Origin: Rothia nasimurium
GTDB taxonomy: Bacteria; Actinomycetota; Actinomycetes; Actinomycetales; Micrococcaceae
Assembly: GCF_004569295.1 (NCBI RefSeq)
Contig: NZ_SPQC01000007.1
Coordinates: forward strand, 1-64,000
Reading direction: 5' to 3'
Length of the DNA: 64,000 bases
The translations under genes were made by a program, and so were the position numbers. Within the stretch, counting starts at the first letter, position 1; the number at the start of each line of letters is the position of its first letter. The notes under the pieces were generated by a model that worked only from the letters and a program-made list of their open reading frames with translations, searched no databases and had not been told where the DNA came from. Shown one piece after another: positions 43,735-52,445 of the stretch.

Positions 43735-44793
43735 ATGGCTACTCTGACTTCAAAAACAGCACGCACTATCTCACTATGCGCAACCCTCACCGCCCTGGCT
43801 CTCACCTCAGCCTGCGGTAGCAGCTCAACCACCTCCGAAACCAGCTCGTCCTCAAGTTCGAGCGCCGCGGCGTCCGCAAGCTCCACCACAGAAGCCGCCT
43901 CGGCCCCCACCGCCCTGCCCGACGGCATGGGCGCAAGTGAAGCCGACGGCGTCTTCCCCCGTACCGTCACCCACTTCGGCGGCCAAACCACCATCGAAAC
44001 CCAACCCCAGAAGGTCGTGGTGCTCTCCACCGGCCAGCTCGATGACGTTCTCACCCTTGGGGTTGCCCCCATCGCCTCTACCACCGCGACCGATGCTGAG
44101 CTCGTCCCCTCCTACCTGAGCGAAGAATACGGCGATGACTTCTCCAGCCTGAACGACCTGCAGACCGTCGGTACCCGCAAGGCCCCCGACACTGAGGCAA
44201 TCGCCAACCTTGCCCCCGACCTGATTCTCATTAACTCCACCAATAAGGACGAAGCCCTGATGGAATCACTACAGGCTATCGCGCCGGTAGTGGTGACCGA
44301 AGGAACCGGCGTGAACTGGAAACAGGACTACTTGCTCATCGCCGCAGCTCTGGGCAAGACCGAGCAGGCCCAGGCTGACCTCGATGAATACACCGCCCGC
44401 GCAGCAGCCCTGGGTGAAAAAGTCGATGACTCCACCACCTTCTCCTTCCTGCGCTACACCTCCGATCGAACCCGCATCTGGGGCGTCTCAAGCTTCGTGG
44501 GTTCTATCGCAGCGGACGCAGGGCTAGCCCGCCCCGAGTCCCAGACCTTTGCTGATACCTCCCAGGACATCTCTGCCGAACAGCTTGATCTGGCCGACGG
44601 CGACTACCTCTTCTACGGTGCCCAGGGCGGAGACGGGGCGGGGCTAACCGATGCCGCCCTCTGGTCCAGCCTGGGCGCGGTTGCAGCTGGCAAGGCCTAC
44701 CAGGTGGACGATGAAATGTTCTTCCTGAATGCCGGCATGACCGCGGCTAACGAAGTGCTCGACACTCTCGAAGAAACCGTCAGCTCCAACTAG
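43735..44793 (+). CDS. Iron-siderophore substrate-binding lipoprotein
   Basis: 352 residues. The signal SLCATLTALALTSAC ends in a lipobox, then a Ser/Ala/Thr-rich linker of about 35 residues. The Fe-siderophore (class III) fold follows: VVVLSTGQLDDVLTLGVAPIA, VGTRKAPDTEAIANLAPDLIL, FSFLRYTSDRTRIWG and QVDDEMFFLNAGMTAANEVL. It starts within 5 bases of a DtxR/IdeR box and probably lacks a leader. Permeases are divergent. It delivers ferric siderophore to them (inference from the family). Confidence 0.92.
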   Translation: MATLTSKTARTISLCATLTALALTSACGSSSTTSETSSSSSSSAAASASSTTEAASAPTALPDGMGASEADGVFPRTVTHFGGQTTIETQPQKVVVLSTGQLDDVLTLGVAPIASTTATDAELVPSYLSEEYGDDFSSLNDLQTVGTRKAPDTEAIANLAPDLILINSTNKDEALMESLQAIAPVVVTEGTGVNWKQDYLLIAAALGKTEQAQADLDEYTARAAALGEKVDDSTTFSFLRYTSDRTRIWGVSSFVGSIAADAGLARPESQTFADTSQDISAEQLDLADGDYLFYGAQGGDGAGLTDAALWSSLGAVAAGKAYQVDDEMFFLNAGMTAANEVLDTLEETVSSN

Positions 44794-44827
44794 TCTGACT
44801 GTGGTGGGAGCTACTAGGGTGGTAGGT

Positions 44828-45478
44828 ATGAAACTTACCAAATACACCCACTCCTGCGTCAGGCTCGAAAAGGACAGCGCCGTGCTGGTGCTCGACCCCG
44901 GAAACTTCTCCGAGGTCGAGCAGGCACTGGACGGGGCCCACCATATTCTGGTCACCCACGTGCACCCTGATCACTTCGATGAGGGCAAGATAGTTGCTTT
45001 TCTGAGGGAGAACCCGCAGGTAACCATTCACGCCCCTGCCGCTGTCATTGATAGCGTTCTTGCGGCCCTACCCGAGGCCCACGCGCAGTCTGTAGAAGCT
45101 GATGGGGAGCTGACCCTCTCGTCCTTCTCTATCAAAACCTTCGGTGGCAACCACGCTGTCATCCACCCCCTGCTGCCGGTGATCGATAACGTGGGCTACC
45201 TGATTGACGATAACCTCTTCCACCCAGGGGATTCTTTTGTGGTGCCCCACGGCATTGAGGTGGGCACTCTGCTGGTGCCGATTCATGCCCCATGGAACAA
45301 GATTCAGGAGGTCATTGACTTCATTATCGCTGTGCGTGCCCCGCGGGCCTTCCAGATTCATGATTCACTGCTTGCCGAAAACGGTCGAAACATGATCATT
45401 GGCCATGCAACCAACTTTGGTCAGAAATACGGCACTACCTTTGAGTACCTGGCTCCTGGCCAGTCTGTAGAGATTTAG
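44828..45478 (+). CDS. MBL-fold metallo-hydrolase
   Basis: A 216-residue protein (start ATG 44828, MKLTKYTHSC, after GGGTGGTAGG). It has the zinc motif THVHPDHFDEGK (H-x-H-x-D-H), GGNHAVIHPLLPVIDNVGYLI and DNLFHPGDSF. The last part, PIHAPWNKIQEVIDFI and FQIHDSLLAENGR, matches UlaG/RNase Z-like small hydrolases of unknown substrate. It is followed by the HIT gene after 11 bases, so the pair probably forms a short operon. Confidence 0.85.
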   Translation: MKLTKYTHSCVRLEKDSAVLVLDPGNFSEVEQALDGAHHILVTHVHPDHFDEGKIVAFLRENPQVTIHAPAAVIDSVLAALPEAHAQSVEADGELTLSSFSIKTFGGNHAVIHPLLPVIDNVGYLIDDNLFHPGDSFVVPHGIEVGTLLVPIHAPWNKIQEVIDFIIAVRAPRAFQIHDSLLAENGRNMIIGHATNFGQKYGTTFEYLAPGQSVEI

Positions 45479-45489
45479 GAGTAAGCCCC

Positions 45490-45915
45490 ATGAGCACTGT
45501 TTTTACCAAGATTATTAACCGAGAACTGCCCGGCCGTTTTATCTGGGAGGATGAGCAGGCAGTTGCCTTCTTGACCATCGAGCCCTTCCAGTATGGCCAC
45601 ACCCTGGTGGTTCCCAAGGCTGAGATTGACCACTGGGTTGACCTGCCCGAGGAGCTCTCTGTCCACCTCTTTGACGTGGCTCAGAAGGTATCGAAGGGCC
45701 TGATGAAGGCTTTTGAGCCCACCCGCGTGGGCATGATTATTGCCGGTTTTGATGTGCCCCATACCCATATTCATGTGTGGCCCGCTGTTGACCAGAGCGA
45801 GTTCACTTTTGAGCAGGCTAACCGTAACCCCGATGTGGCTGTCATGGACGAGGCTGCTGAAAAGCTGAGGGCAGCCCTGACCGAGCTGGGCTACGGCGAC
45901 TCGGTAGCTTCCTAG
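45490..45915 (+). CDS. HIT-family nucleotide hydrolase/transferase
   Basis: 141 residues. FTKIINRELPGRFIWEDE is the usual start of HIT proteins. The catalytic His triad is VPHTHIHVWP. MIIAGFDVPH lies just before it. Family members split dinucleoside polyphosphates or aminoacyl-AMP-type phosphoramidates. The terminator that follows is part of a long inverted repeat shared with the end of the next gene pair. Confidence 0.92.
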   Translation: MSTVFTKIINRELPGRFIWEDEQAVAFLTIEPFQYGHTLVVPKAEIDHWVDLPEELSVHLFDVAQKVSKGLMKAFEPTRVGMIIAGFDVPHTHIHVWPAVDQSEFTFEQANRNPDVAVMDEAAEKLRAALTELGYGDSVAS

Positions 45916-45926
45916 CCCCCGCCAGG

Positions 45927-45990
45927 TAGGTACCATCTACATCAGAAAAACCCACCAACGAGGTGGGTTTTTCTGATTTTTATGGTCTTT
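45927..45990 (+). repeat. Left inverted repeat with terminator, bounding the XRE cassette
   Basis: The first 30 bases (45927-45956) match the complement of 46844-46873 with one change. The match continues past the hairpin loop with a few mismatches, to about 60 bp in all. It contains the terminator AGAAAAACCCACC-AACGA-GGTGGGTTTTTCT (45944-45974), which serves the HIT gene. Confidence 0.75.
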
Positions 45991-46043
45991 TCTGGCGTAG
46001 TGGCTGAGTGTCTGTGGTGTGCGGGCCGTCGTCCTAAAAATAA

Positions 46044-46117
46044 GTAAAGTGTGCTTGACATAACTTCGTGCCTGTATGTAAAGTTTATTTCACATCAGCT
46101 GTAAAGTAACCTTTACA
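46044..46117 (+). promoter_or_regulatory. Promoter with three tandem GTAAAG palindromes
   Basis: TGTAAAG-TAAC-CTTTACA (46100-46117) is perfect. ATGTAAAG-TTTA-TTTCACAT (46076-46095) and GTAAAG-TGTG-CTTGAC (46044-46059) are weaker versions, all with a 4-base centre. TTGACA (46055-46060) and TAAAGT (46079-46084), 18 bases apart, form the promoter inside them. This is the layout of an autorepressed operon, and the XRE protein encoded downstream is the obvious candidate. Confidence 0.6.
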
Positions 46118-46129
46118 TAAGGAGGTAAT

Positions 46130-46591
46130 ATGAGCATCGATAAGACCCAAAGCACCTGGGGCCGTTCTCGCTTGGGCGGTAGCCAAGCAACCTTGATACT
46201 TGCCAGTATTCTGGGCGCAACTGTACTGGCCCAGCTGCTGGCCTGGGGTATTATCGCCCTTCGGTCTGAGCAGGTCACCTGGTGGTGGGTGCCGGTTGCC
46301 TCGTTAGCTTTTATTCCGGTGTTAGCCGCCACCTTTTGGGCGCTTCTGGTCGACCGAAACACTATCAAAGGAGCCACCCGCAACCCAGAATCCAGCATCG
46401 AAAATCACTGGTACGGAAAGGCAACAGAAACTACCTTTCACCTCATGATTGCAGCGATGGGACTGGGTGCCGGAGCTTTCGCTATCTTCGACTGGCAGGT
46501 ATCGCCATCCATTCTGCTGACGTCCGTCACCCTGCTGGCCATGATGGTCTTCCTTGTGAGCTACCAGGTCTATAAACGTAAGGGTGCATAG
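46130..46591 (+). CDS. Four-helix membrane protein paired with an XRE regulator
   Basis: 153 residues with four predicted membrane helices: about 20-45 (LILASILGATVLAQLLAWGI), 50-72 (WWWVPVASLAFIPVLAATFW), 103-120 (LMIAAMGLGAGAFAIFDW) and 125-145 (ILLTSVTLLAMMVFLVSYQV). Between helices 2 and 3 lies a polar loop (VDRNTIKGATRNPESSIENH). The start has a full GGAGG. I do not recognise a named family; similar small membrane proteins next to short XRE regulators occur in Firmicutes and Actinobacteria. The XRE gene follows after 3 bases. Confidence 0.8.
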   Translation: MSIDKTQSTWGRSRLGGSQATLILASILGATVLAQLLAWGIIALRSEQVTWWWVPVASLAFIPVLAATFWALLVDRNTIKGATRNPESSIENHWYGKATETTFHLMIAAMGLGAGAFAIFDWQVSPSILLTSVTLLAMMVFLVSYQVYKRKGA

Positions 46592-46594
46592 GCT

Positions 46595-46801
46595 GTGCAG
46601 AACCAGCTCAAAGAACTACGCGCTGGGCGGGGCTACTCCCAGCAGCAGCTTGCCGACGTACTCGGTGTGTCGCGTCAGACTGTCATCTCAATTGAAAAAG
46701 GACGCTTTGACCCGTCCTTGCCCCTGGCCTTCCAGCTCGCTGAAGTTTTCGGTTGCCGGATCGAGGATATTTTCTTTCCCATTGCACCCGAGAACAACTA
46801 G
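46595..46801 (+). CDS. Short XRE-family transcriptional regulator
   Basis: 68 residues, essentially one Cro/C1 helix-turn-helix: LKELRAGRGYSQQQLADVLG then VSRQTVISIEKGRFDP, LPLAFQLAEVFGCRIEDIFF. This YozG-like type usually represses its own operon with a membrane-protein partner. GTG start, 3 bases after the membrane gene. The tandem GTAAAG palindromes upstream are the likely operator. A terminator follows as part of the right inverted repeat. Confidence 0.9.
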   Translation: MQNQLKELRAGRGYSQQQLADVLGVSRQTVISIEKGRFDPSLPLAFQLAEVFGCRIEDIFFPIAPENN

Positions 46802-46807
46802 AAGAGA

Positions 46808-46873
46808 GAAATGACCAGGAAAATCGGAAAAACCCACCAATGAGGTGGGTTTTTCTGATTTAGATGGTACCTA
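46808..46873 (-). repeat. Right inverted repeat with terminator, bounding the XRE cassette
   Basis: The complement of the repeat at 45927-45990. It includes the terminator GAAAAACCCACC-AATGA-GGTGGGTTTTTC (46827-46855), which serves both the XRE gene and the convergent hrpA gene, and ends in GGTACCTA. No target-site duplication is evident outside the repeats. Confidence 0.75.
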
Positions 46874-46892
46874 GGGCAAGGACGGGCGGAGC

Positions 46893-49800
46893 CTAGGCGT
46901 TCTTGAAGGCCTCCATGGCCTCACGCAGGGCTTTAGCCACCCGCTTCTCACTGACGGTGTAGGCGGTGCCGAGTTCCTGGGCGAAGAAGCTCACGCGCAG
47001 TTCCTCAATCATCCAGCCGATCTGCTCCAGCTCGGGAGTCGGCACCGTGCCCCCTGGCAGGGACTGCATAGCCTTATCGTAGGCGTCCTCAAGTTCCTGC
47101 ACGGTCAGCATGAGTTGGTTATCCCGGTTGACGTTGGGCCCCAACTTCTCAATGCGCTTGGAGATCGCCTTGAGGTAGCGGGGCAGATGGTGCAGCTGAA
47201 CCGCACCGGTCTCCGTCACAAACCCCGGGTAGACCAGGTTCTCCAGCTGGCTCTTCATGTCGCTCATGGCGTGAATGACCGCAAGCGAGGTGGACTTCTT
47301 AATGAGCTTCTGCACCTTAGCTGTTTCCGACAGAATATCGGCCACCAGCTTGGTCATCACGAAGACCGTGTCGATGAGCTCAGCCCGCACGCTGTTGAAC
47401 AGGGCAGTGTACTCCGCCCTAGTAAAAGGCGGGGTAGCGGGTACCAGCTGGTCAATAGCGGCTACCGTGCAGTCACTAATGAGCGCGTCAATTGACCCGT
47501 GGGGGTTCTGCGTAAAGACCAGCTTTTCGCGGTTGTTCAGGTGCTCAGAGACGTAGCGCTCGGGTGAGGGGGCATTGAGCTTGAGCAGGCGGATGACGCC
47601 GCCGCGCTGGGCCCGGGTAGCTTCAGCCTCGGTGGGGAAGACCCGCACAGCAACGGATGCCCCCTCATCAACCAGGGCCGGGTAGCCTGCCACCGTCTGG
47701 GTGGCAATGACGCGCTCGACCTTACGGGGTAGATCCTGCTCCGGCCAGTTCGTCAGGCCCGAGACCTCCCGCACGGCTTTACTGCCCGGTACCTGCGCCG
47801 GGGCGGACGCTGGTGCCCCCTTGGCCTCTGCACCCCGGCTCCCAGCCCCGCTGGGAGCTGCAGAAGGCACAGAGCCGCCGAGGGCGTCCTGCCCCTTCTT
47901 GCCACCAGCAGCCATGGCTGCCATCTTGCCCATGGCCTCGGGGCTAGCGCCCAGAGAAGCTGCCAGGGCAGAGCGAATCTCGGCGTGCAAAAGACCCTGG
48001 AGTTCGACGAGGTCTTTACCTTCGCCCAGAATCTTATTCTGGTGGTTGCGCACCTGGAAGGTGAAGCGCAGATGCTCGGGTACCGCATCCCAGTTGAACT
48101 CGGCCGGATCGACCACGTGCCCGCGCAGGCGGCGCAGCACCAGGGCCAGGGCCTCAGTGAGGGAATCAGTAGCGGGGGAATAGTCAGCGTTGAGCTTCTC
48201 AACGGACTGACGGGCAACGTCCGGTGCCGGAACAAAGTTCTTGCGAATCTGCTTGGGCAGGGACTTAATCAGGGCCGTCACCAGTTCCTCCCGCAGACCC
48301 GGAATGAGCCACTCAAAAGGAGCTGGTTCAAGCTGCCCTAAGAAGAGCACAGGAACCTGCACCGCGATGCCGTCCGTCTGTGTCTGGGACGAGCGCACCC
48401 CACCAATCTGCACACTGGGGGCGTACTCGTAGCGCAGGTCAAGAGCTAGCTCCCCGCCGGAAGTGCGGGCTGCCCAGGTACGGGGGAAGAGAGACTCATC
48501 ATAATCGGCGGCCTCTTCGTCAATCAGGTTTTCGGGGGTGAAATCCAGCAGGTGTTCGTTGACCCGGCGTTCCTCCTTCCACCAGCGGTCAAAGTGGCGT
48601 TCAGAGACAACGTGCTTGGGTATGCGGGCGTTGTAGAAGTCGAAGAGGACAGAGTCATCGACCCGCAGGTCGCGGCGGCGTAGACGAGCCTCAAGCTCCT
48701 CAACCTCAGCCAGAGCCTTCTGGTTGCGGGCAAAGAAGCGGTGGCGGGTCTGCCAGTCGCCCTCTACCAGGGCAGATTGAATGAAAATCTCGCGGGCAAC
48801 TACCGGGTCAACCCGCCAGTATTGGATACGCCGGTCGGCAATGATGGGCAGCCCAAAGAGGGTGACCTTCTCATGGGCCAGCACCGACCCCTGGCGGGCA
48901 GACCAGTGCGGGTCAGAATAAGAGTGCTTGAGCAGGGGCCCAGCCAACTCTTCCACCCACTCTGGCTCAATCTGCGCGTTCACGCGCGCCCACAGGCGAG
49001 ACGTCTCTACCAGCTCAGCAGATACCAGCCAGACCGGGTTCTTCTTAAAGAGGGCAGATCCCGGGAAAATCGCGAAGCGGGTACCGCGCGCGCCCCGATA
49101 CTCGTGGCGGTTCTGCTCATCCTGTATGCCGATATGGGACAGCAGACCTGAGAGCAGCGACTTGTGCACCTCGGTCTCACTGGCAGCCGGGTCAATATCG
49201 CGCCCGCCCTCAACCGTAATACCGGCCGAGCGGCCAATCTCCCGCAGCTGGGCAAAGAGATCCTGCCACTCACGAATACGCAGGAAGTTCAGGTACTCCC
49301 GGTGGCACATCTTGCGGAACTGGCTCGATGACAGTTCGGCCTGCTTCTCATTGATGTACTGCCACAGCAGCAGATAGGAGGTGAAGTCTGACTTCTCATC
49401 CTTATAGCGGGCGTGCAGGGAGTCTGCCTCACCCCGGTGCTCGGCAGGGCGCTCGCGGGGGTCATGAATGGTCAGGGCTGCCGCCAGCACCATGATTTCC
49501 TTGGCAACGCCCCGCTTGGAGCCCTCCACAATCATGCGGGCTAGACGGGGATCAACGGGCAGAGCTGCCATGGCGCGCCCGGCGGCAGTGAGCGGTGAGG
49601 ACGGATGCCGCCCCCCTCTACCGCGTGCCCCGCGCGTATCGCGGGGGAGGGCGTCCGCCCCTTCACGGCCGTGGGTAGCAAGTGCCCCCAGCTCTCGCAG
49701 CAGGTTGACGCCGTCGTTGATAGCGCGGGTTTCGGGTGGCTGAACGAAGGGAAACTTCTCAATATCGGCGGGGGACTTGACCACGCCGATAGCGGTCATC

Positions 49801-51326
49801 TGTAGAATGACCTCGGCCAGGTTGGTGCGGAGAATCTCGGGGTCGGTGAACTCGGCCCGGGCCTGGAAGTCCTCTTCGGAGTAGAGGCGGATAGCGATAC
49901 CGTCGGAGACACGGCCACAACGGCCCGAGCGCTGATTGGCTGAGGCCTGCGATATACGCTCGATGGGTAGGCGCTGCACCTTGGTCCGCGCGGAGTAACG
50001 CGAGATTCGGGCGGTACCGGTATCGATCACGTACTTGATGCCGGGCACAGTCAGGGAGGTTTCAGCCACGTTGGTTGCCAGGACGATGCGGGGCCGGCCA
50101 CCGGGTCTGAAAACCCGGTGCTGCTCAGCCATCGACAGGCGGGCGTAGAGGGGCAGCACCTCGTAGTCGGCCAGGCGGCGGGTGGATCGCACCATATCCT
50201 CGATAGCGTCGGCCGCGTCGCGGATTTCACGCTCGCCCGAGAAGAAAATCAGAATGTCGCCGGGGGGCTCTTCGGAAAGCTCCCGGATGGCGTCGAGTAC
50301 GCCCTCAATCGGGTCGCGGTCGTCGTCCTCGAGGCCGCCACCGGCGTCCGCTTCATCCTCCCCGCCGTCGCCGGTGCGCGCCTCGCTGAGGGGGCGGTAG
50401 CGGATCTCGACGGGGTAGGTGCGGCCGGAGACCTCAATGATGGGCGGGGCATCATCGGGCAGGGCTGCCTCGGCGATTTCTTTTTCTTCGGGGCTCAGGC
50501 TGTCATCGACAACGCCGACGCCGGGCACAAAGCTGGGGGAGAAGTGGCGGGCGAATCGCTCGGGGTCGATGGTGGCTGAGGTAATGACGATTTTCAGGTC
50601 GGGGCGCTGCGGCATAATGCGCTTGAGATAGCCCAGAATGAAGTCAATGTTGAGGGAACGCTCGTGGGCCTCATCGATAATGATGGCCGAGTACTGGCGC
50701 AGTAGCCGGTCGTTCTGAATTTCGGCCAGCAGAATACCGTCGGTCATGAGCTTGATAGCGGAGCCTTCGCCCACCTCTGCGGTGAAGCGCACTTGGTAGC
50801 CCACCGTTTCGCCGATTGTCTGCCCCAGTTCTTCGGCGATGCGTTCAGCCACCGATCGGGCAGCCAGACGGCGGGGCTGGGTGTGGCCGATCATGCCCTT
50901 TTCCGCCAGACCCAGTTCAAGGAGCATCTTGGGGAGCTGGGTGGTCTTACCCGAGCCGGTTTCACCCGCGACGATGGTGACCTGGTTGTCGCGAATGGCT
51001 GCCATGATGTCGTCTCTGCGGGCAGAGACGGGCAGGGCTTCGGGGTAGGTGATGGTCTCGGGTATCAGCGGGGTGTAGGAACGGCGCTGGTTCGGTTTCT
51101 TCCCGGCCTGCTTGCCTCGGGGGCCTGAGCTGCGGCCGCGACGCTGGGAGCGGGCGGGCACGTCCGCCCCCTCACGCGGGCCGGATGCCTTCTTCCCCCT
51201 ACCGCCGTGCTTTCCGGCGGTCTGGGGTTCGGTGGGCTCGGATGCGCGGACGCCCGCGCCGTGCATAGCAGCGGCGATAGCGGAAAGGGGCTGGGCAGGA
51301 GTGCGGGAAGAATCTGAACTAGACAT
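46893..51326 (-). CDS. hrpA: ATP-dependent RNA helicase HrpA
   Basis: 1477 residues from ATG 51326 (MSSSDSSRTPAQ), after AGAGGG. The first 80 residues are a basic, low-complexity tail. The DEAH helicase core has GETGSGKTTQLPK (Walker A), IIIDEAHERS (Walker B), ITSATIDPERF, FFSGEREIRDA and RSGRCGRVSDG. An Ala/Gly/Arg-rich linker (RDTRGARGRGGRH) lies near residue 585. The helicase-associated, OB and long DUF3418 C-terminal regions complete the HrpA layout. In E. coli, HrpA rescues stalled ribosomes. It is convergent with the XRE cassette. Confidence 0.94.
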   Translation of the reverse strand: MSSSDSSRTPAQPLSAIAAAMHGAGVRASEPTEPQTAGKHGGRGKKASGPREGADVPARSQRRGRSSGPRGKQAGKKPNQRRSYTPLIPETITYPEALPVSARRDDIMAAIRDNQVTIVAGETGSGKTTQLPKMLLELGLAEKGMIGHTQPRRLAARSVAERIAEELGQTIGETVGYQVRFTAEVGEGSAIKLMTDGILLAEIQNDRLLRQYSAIIIDEAHERSLNIDFILGYLKRIMPQRPDLKIVITSATIDPERFARHFSPSFVPGVGVVDDSLSPEEKEIAEAALPDDAPPIIEVSGRTYPVEIRYRPLSEARTGDGGEDEADAGGGLEDDDRDPIEGVLDAIRELSEEPPGDILIFFSGEREIRDAADAIEDMVRSTRRLADYEVLPLYARLSMAEQHRVFRPGGRPRIVLATNVAETSLTVPGIKYVIDTGTARISRYSARTKVQRLPIERISQASANQRSGRCGRVSDGIAIRLYSEEDFQARAEFTDPEILRTNLAEVILQMTAIGVVKSPADIEKFPFVQPPETRAINDGVNLLRELGALATHGREGADALPRDTRGARGRGGRHPSSPLTAAGRAMAALPVDPRLARMIVEGSKRGVAKEIMVLAAALTIHDPRERPAEHRGEADSLHARYKDEKSDFTSYLLLWQYINEKQAELSSSQFRKMCHREYLNFLRIREWQDLFAQLREIGRSAGITVEGGRDIDPAASETEVHKSLLSGLLSHIGIQDEQNRHEYRGARGTRFAIFPGSALFKKNPVWLVSAELVETSRLWARVNAQIEPEWVEELAGPLLKHSYSDPHWSARQGSVLAHEKVTLFGLPIIADRRIQYWRVDPVVAREIFIQSALVEGDWQTRHRFFARNQKALAEVEELEARLRRRDLRVDDSVLFDFYNARIPKHVVSERHFDRWWKEERRVNEHLLDFTPENLIDEEAADYDESLFPRTWAARTSGGELALDLRYEYAPSVQIGGVRSSQTQTDGIAVQVPVLFLGQLEPAPFEWLIPGLREELVTALIKSLPKQIRKNFVPAPDVARQSVEKLNADYSPATDSLTEALALVLRRLRGHVVDPAEFNWDAVPEHLRFTFQVRNHQNKILGEGKDLVELQGLLHAEIRSALAASLGASPEAMGKMAAMAAGGKKGQDALGGSVPSAAPSGAGSRGAEAKGAPASAPAQVPGSKAVREVSGLTNWPEQDLPRKVERVIATQTVAGYPALVDEGASVAVRVFPTEAEATRAQRGGVIRLLKLNAPSPERYVSEHLNNREKLVFTQNPHGSIDALISDCTVAAIDQLVPATPPFTRAEYTALFNSVRAELIDTVFVMTKLVADILSETAKVQKLIKKSTSLAVIHAMSDMKSQLENLVYPGFVTETGAVQLHHLPRYLKAISKRIEKLGPNVNRDNQLMLTVQELEDAYDKAMQSLPGGTVPTPELEQIGWMIEELRVSFFAQELGTAYTVSEKRVAKALREAMEAFKNA

Positions 51327-51391
51327 ACTGCCCTCTATTTTAGGGCAGAGCTGGCACGAACGGTCAGGTTTCACTGGGCGCGTGAAGCCTA

Positions 51392-51405
51392 TCGACTATA
51401 GTCGA
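51392..51405. promoter_or_regulatory. Perfect 14-bp palindrome TCGACTATAGTCGA
   Basis: It is centred between the hrpA start (minus strand) and the higA relic (plus strand). TATAGT inside could be a -10 box in either direction. Palindromes over the -10 are common operators of toxin-antitoxin operons, so this may be left from a higBA locus. Confidence 0.45.
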
Positions 51406-51432
51406 CAAAAACTTCAAACTTTCGCAGATTGA

Positions 51433-51655
51433 AACACGGAGAAGCTAGCCCAGCGCCAGCGGGTTCCCGTTTTTGACACGCGTAATTGTGCATGGTAGGC
51501 GAGCAGTAACAGCTGATACAGCGGCTCGGCTGTCTCGTTATTTTGGCACGAGCGCTGAGTTTTGGCTCAATCTACAGGCCCGGTATGAGCTAGATATGCT
51601 TGAAGAAACAAAAGCTGAGACTTTGGCAGCTATCGTTCCATTGAACGCTGCCTAG
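51433..51655 (+). pseudogene. Relic of a HigA-family antitoxin gene
   Basis: The last 60 codons (from TTG 51473) read TRVIVHGRRAVTADTAARLS, then RYFGTSAEFWLNLQARYEL, the most conserved part of HigA antitoxins (XRE family). Upstream, in another frame, 51439-51471 encodes EKLAQRQRVPV, which is the expected preceding helix. A T5 run (51470-51474) joins the two frames. The N-terminal 25-35 residues and the higB toxin are missing. It is therefore a decayed antitoxin, with only the DNA-binding part still readable. Confidence 0.75.
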
Positions 51656-51666
51656 AGATGGGGACA

Positions 51667-51700
51667 CCCCGCCCTCCTGCCCTGGGGTGGGGGAGCGGGG
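51667..51700 (-). terminator. Imperfect hairpin after deoD
   Basis: CCCCGCCCTCC and GGAGCGGGG pair with small bulges, 23 bases past the deoD stop. There is no clear T tract. Confidence 0.4.
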
Positions 51701-51722
51701 CGCGGGCGTCCTGACAGAAAAT

Positions 51723-52445
51723 TTAGAGGCTGGCAGCAACGGGGAGTACGAGCTCCATCATGTCGGTGAAAGCGGTCTGACGCTGCTCGGCGGTGGTCTC
51801 AACACCCTTGAAAAGGTGGTCTGAGACAGTGAAAACAGAGAGGGCCTGCACACCGGCGGCGGCAGCCACAGCGTAGATACCGGCGGTTTCCATCTCAACA
51901 GCCAGCACACCCATCTCAGCCCACTTAGAGGCGTCGGAGAAGTCAGAGCGGTAGAAAACGTCAGAAGACAGCACATTACCCACGTTGAGGGTCTTGCCCT
52001 GAGCCTCGGCCTCCTTAGCCACAGCCGACAGCAGGGGCCAGGACGCGGTGGGGGCAAAGGTACCGGGGAGCTTGTAGTGGTGCATGAAGTTAGAATCGGT
52101 CGAAGCGGCTGAGGCCACGACCAGGTCGAAAAGGTCAAGGCCCTCAGCTATGCCACCGCAGGTGCCGATGCGGATCAGGTTCTTCACTCCAAAGGTGTGA
52201 ATCAGCTCGTGGGCGTAGAGGCTGGCCGAAGGGATACCCATGCCGGTGCCCATGACCGAAATGCGCTGGCCCTTGTAGTCGCCGGTGAAGCCGAACATGT
52301 TGCGCACGGTGTTGAACTGTACGACGTTCTCAAGGTAGGTATCGGCAAGGAACTTGGCGCGCAGCGGGTCGCCGGGCAGCAGGATGGTTTCGGCAATTTC
52401 AGCGCCGTTCGGAGCAATGTGCGGGGTGTTGACGGCTTCTGCCAT
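51723..52445 (-). CDS. deoD: Purine-nucleoside phosphorylase, DeoD (hexameric) type
   Basis: A 240-residue enzyme from ATG 52445 (MAEAVNTPHIAPNGAEIAE). It splits purine (deoxy)nucleosides with phosphate. Motifs: LLPGDPLRAKFLADTYLENV, VMGTGMGIPSASLYAHELI, IGTCGGI at the phosphate site, VEMETAGIYAVAA in the sugar/base site and the catalytic Asp in VSDHL. Typical family length. It stands alone. Confidence 0.95.
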   Translation of the reverse strand: MAEAVNTPHIAPNGAEIAETILLPGDPLRAKFLADTYLENVVQFNTVRNMFGFTGDYKGQRISVMGTGMGIPSASLYAHELIHTFGVKNLIRIGTCGGIAEGLDLFDLVVASAASTDSNFMHHYKLPGTFAPTASWPLLSAVAKEAEAQGKTLNVGNVLSSDVFYRSDFSDASKWAEMGVLAVEMETAGIYAVAAAAGVQALSVFTVSDHLFKGVETTAEQRQTAFTDMMELVLPVAASL

